This document shows, in pieces, positions 13,901 to 14,178 of a stretch of DNA of 14,178 nucleotides. Origin of the DNA: DAMCAP01 sp964370205 (GTDB lineage Bacteria > Bacillota > Clostridia > Oscillospirales > Ruminococcaceae); NCBI GenBank assembly GCA_964370205.1, contig CAYJIK010000051.1, positions 1 through 14,178 on the forward strand. The letters are read 5' to 3'. Both the position numbers and the translations under genes were made by a program. Every line of letters starts with the position of its first letter. Position 1 is the first letter of the stretch. Below the pieces are notes generated by a model that saw only the letters and a list, made by a program, of their open reading frames with translations, did not search any database and was not told the origin of the DNA.

Positions 13901-14178
13901 ATAAACAAAGGGCAGTCTAAATGTTACAAAGCAGCTTTAACATCACCCTAAGGACAGGCGGTAACGTTATATTAATATAGTATAGTATGCGTAAGGGCAG
14001 TGTAGACTGCACCCTATACATTATTATAATCCACTCCGAGTGATACTATCCCCCTTTCGTTAGTAAGGCGGACTGTGCAGGTTGGTGGCGTCACGCACAG
14101 ACTACGCTGTTTAAACTCCCACAATTATGCCAACATCAAAAGTGTAACATCATGTAACCACGGAAGAATAATTTTGCA
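13901..14178. other. Intergenic end of window, no gene seen
   Basis: No ORF with a ribosome binding site. There is a hairpin at 13994-14015 (8 bp with one bulged A, 4-nt loop) and a longer imperfect one at 14073-14100 (6 bp plus 3 bp around a 6-nt bulge). A TATAAT at 14025-14030 on the plus strand lacks a good -35 box. The region may be upstream sequence of a gene beyond the window. Confidence 0.5.

Noticed and set aside
1..14178. CRISPR array, insertion sequence or integrase
   Set aside because: No regularly spaced direct repeats, transposase, recombinase or cas-like protein is visible on either strand.

Overview
The window looks like a draft or metagenome-assembled chromosome segment from a low-to-moderate GC Firmicute, probably a Clostridia member (Oscillospirales-like). 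The evidence is Gram-positive-style ribosome binding sites (AGGAGG/GGAGG), SigA-type promoters, a CIRCE/HrcA-controlled groES-groEL operon, a HemW-type radical SAM gene, an oligoendopeptidase F, and GC-rich palindromic intergenic repeats of a kind I recall from gut Clostridia. Two runs of N (8394-8493, exactly 100 bases; 10418-10427) show it is a scaffold. The taxonomy is inference.

Layout. 1-100: right half of a diverged copy of a palindromic repeat. 208-750 (+): stand-alone ChrB N-terminal-domain-like protein, with a clear promoter and a hairpin after it. 837-1943 (+): HemW-like radical SAM protein, meeting tail to tail a streptothricin-acetyltransferase-like GNAT gene (1945-2481, -). 2482-2980: divergent intergenic region with promoters for both neighbours and, between them, a remarkable 142-nt palindrome (2636-2777): a perfect 32-bp outer stem enclosing three hairpins with almost no unpaired bases at the junction. 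2981-4678 (+): M14 zinc carboxypeptidase with a strong terminator. 4897-6102: compact regulator cluster of phage or mobile-element flavour, with an XRE repressor-like gene (-) divergent from a second small HTH gene (+) and a basic 100-aa protein (+). 6218-8162 (-): groES-groEL with CIRCE, promoter and terminator. 8494-10121 (-): cluster of small unrecognised membrane proteins, one gene split by an in-frame amber codon and another cut by the assembly gap. 10200-10645: GC-rich, hairpin-packed intergenic island. 10878-11915 (+): Trm11/UPF0020-like methyltransferase, sharing a bidirectional terminator with the convergent oligoendopeptidase F gene (12005-13759, -). 13901-14178: intergenic, no gene seen.

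Most genes are housekeeping or protein-turnover functions in single-gene transcription units; groESL and the membrane-protein cluster are the only clear multi-gene operons. No IS element, integrase, tRNA, rRNA or CRISPR array is visible. The observations most worth following are the cloverleaf-forming repeat with its second copy, the membrane-protein cluster with its amber-split gene, and the small divergent regulator cluster.
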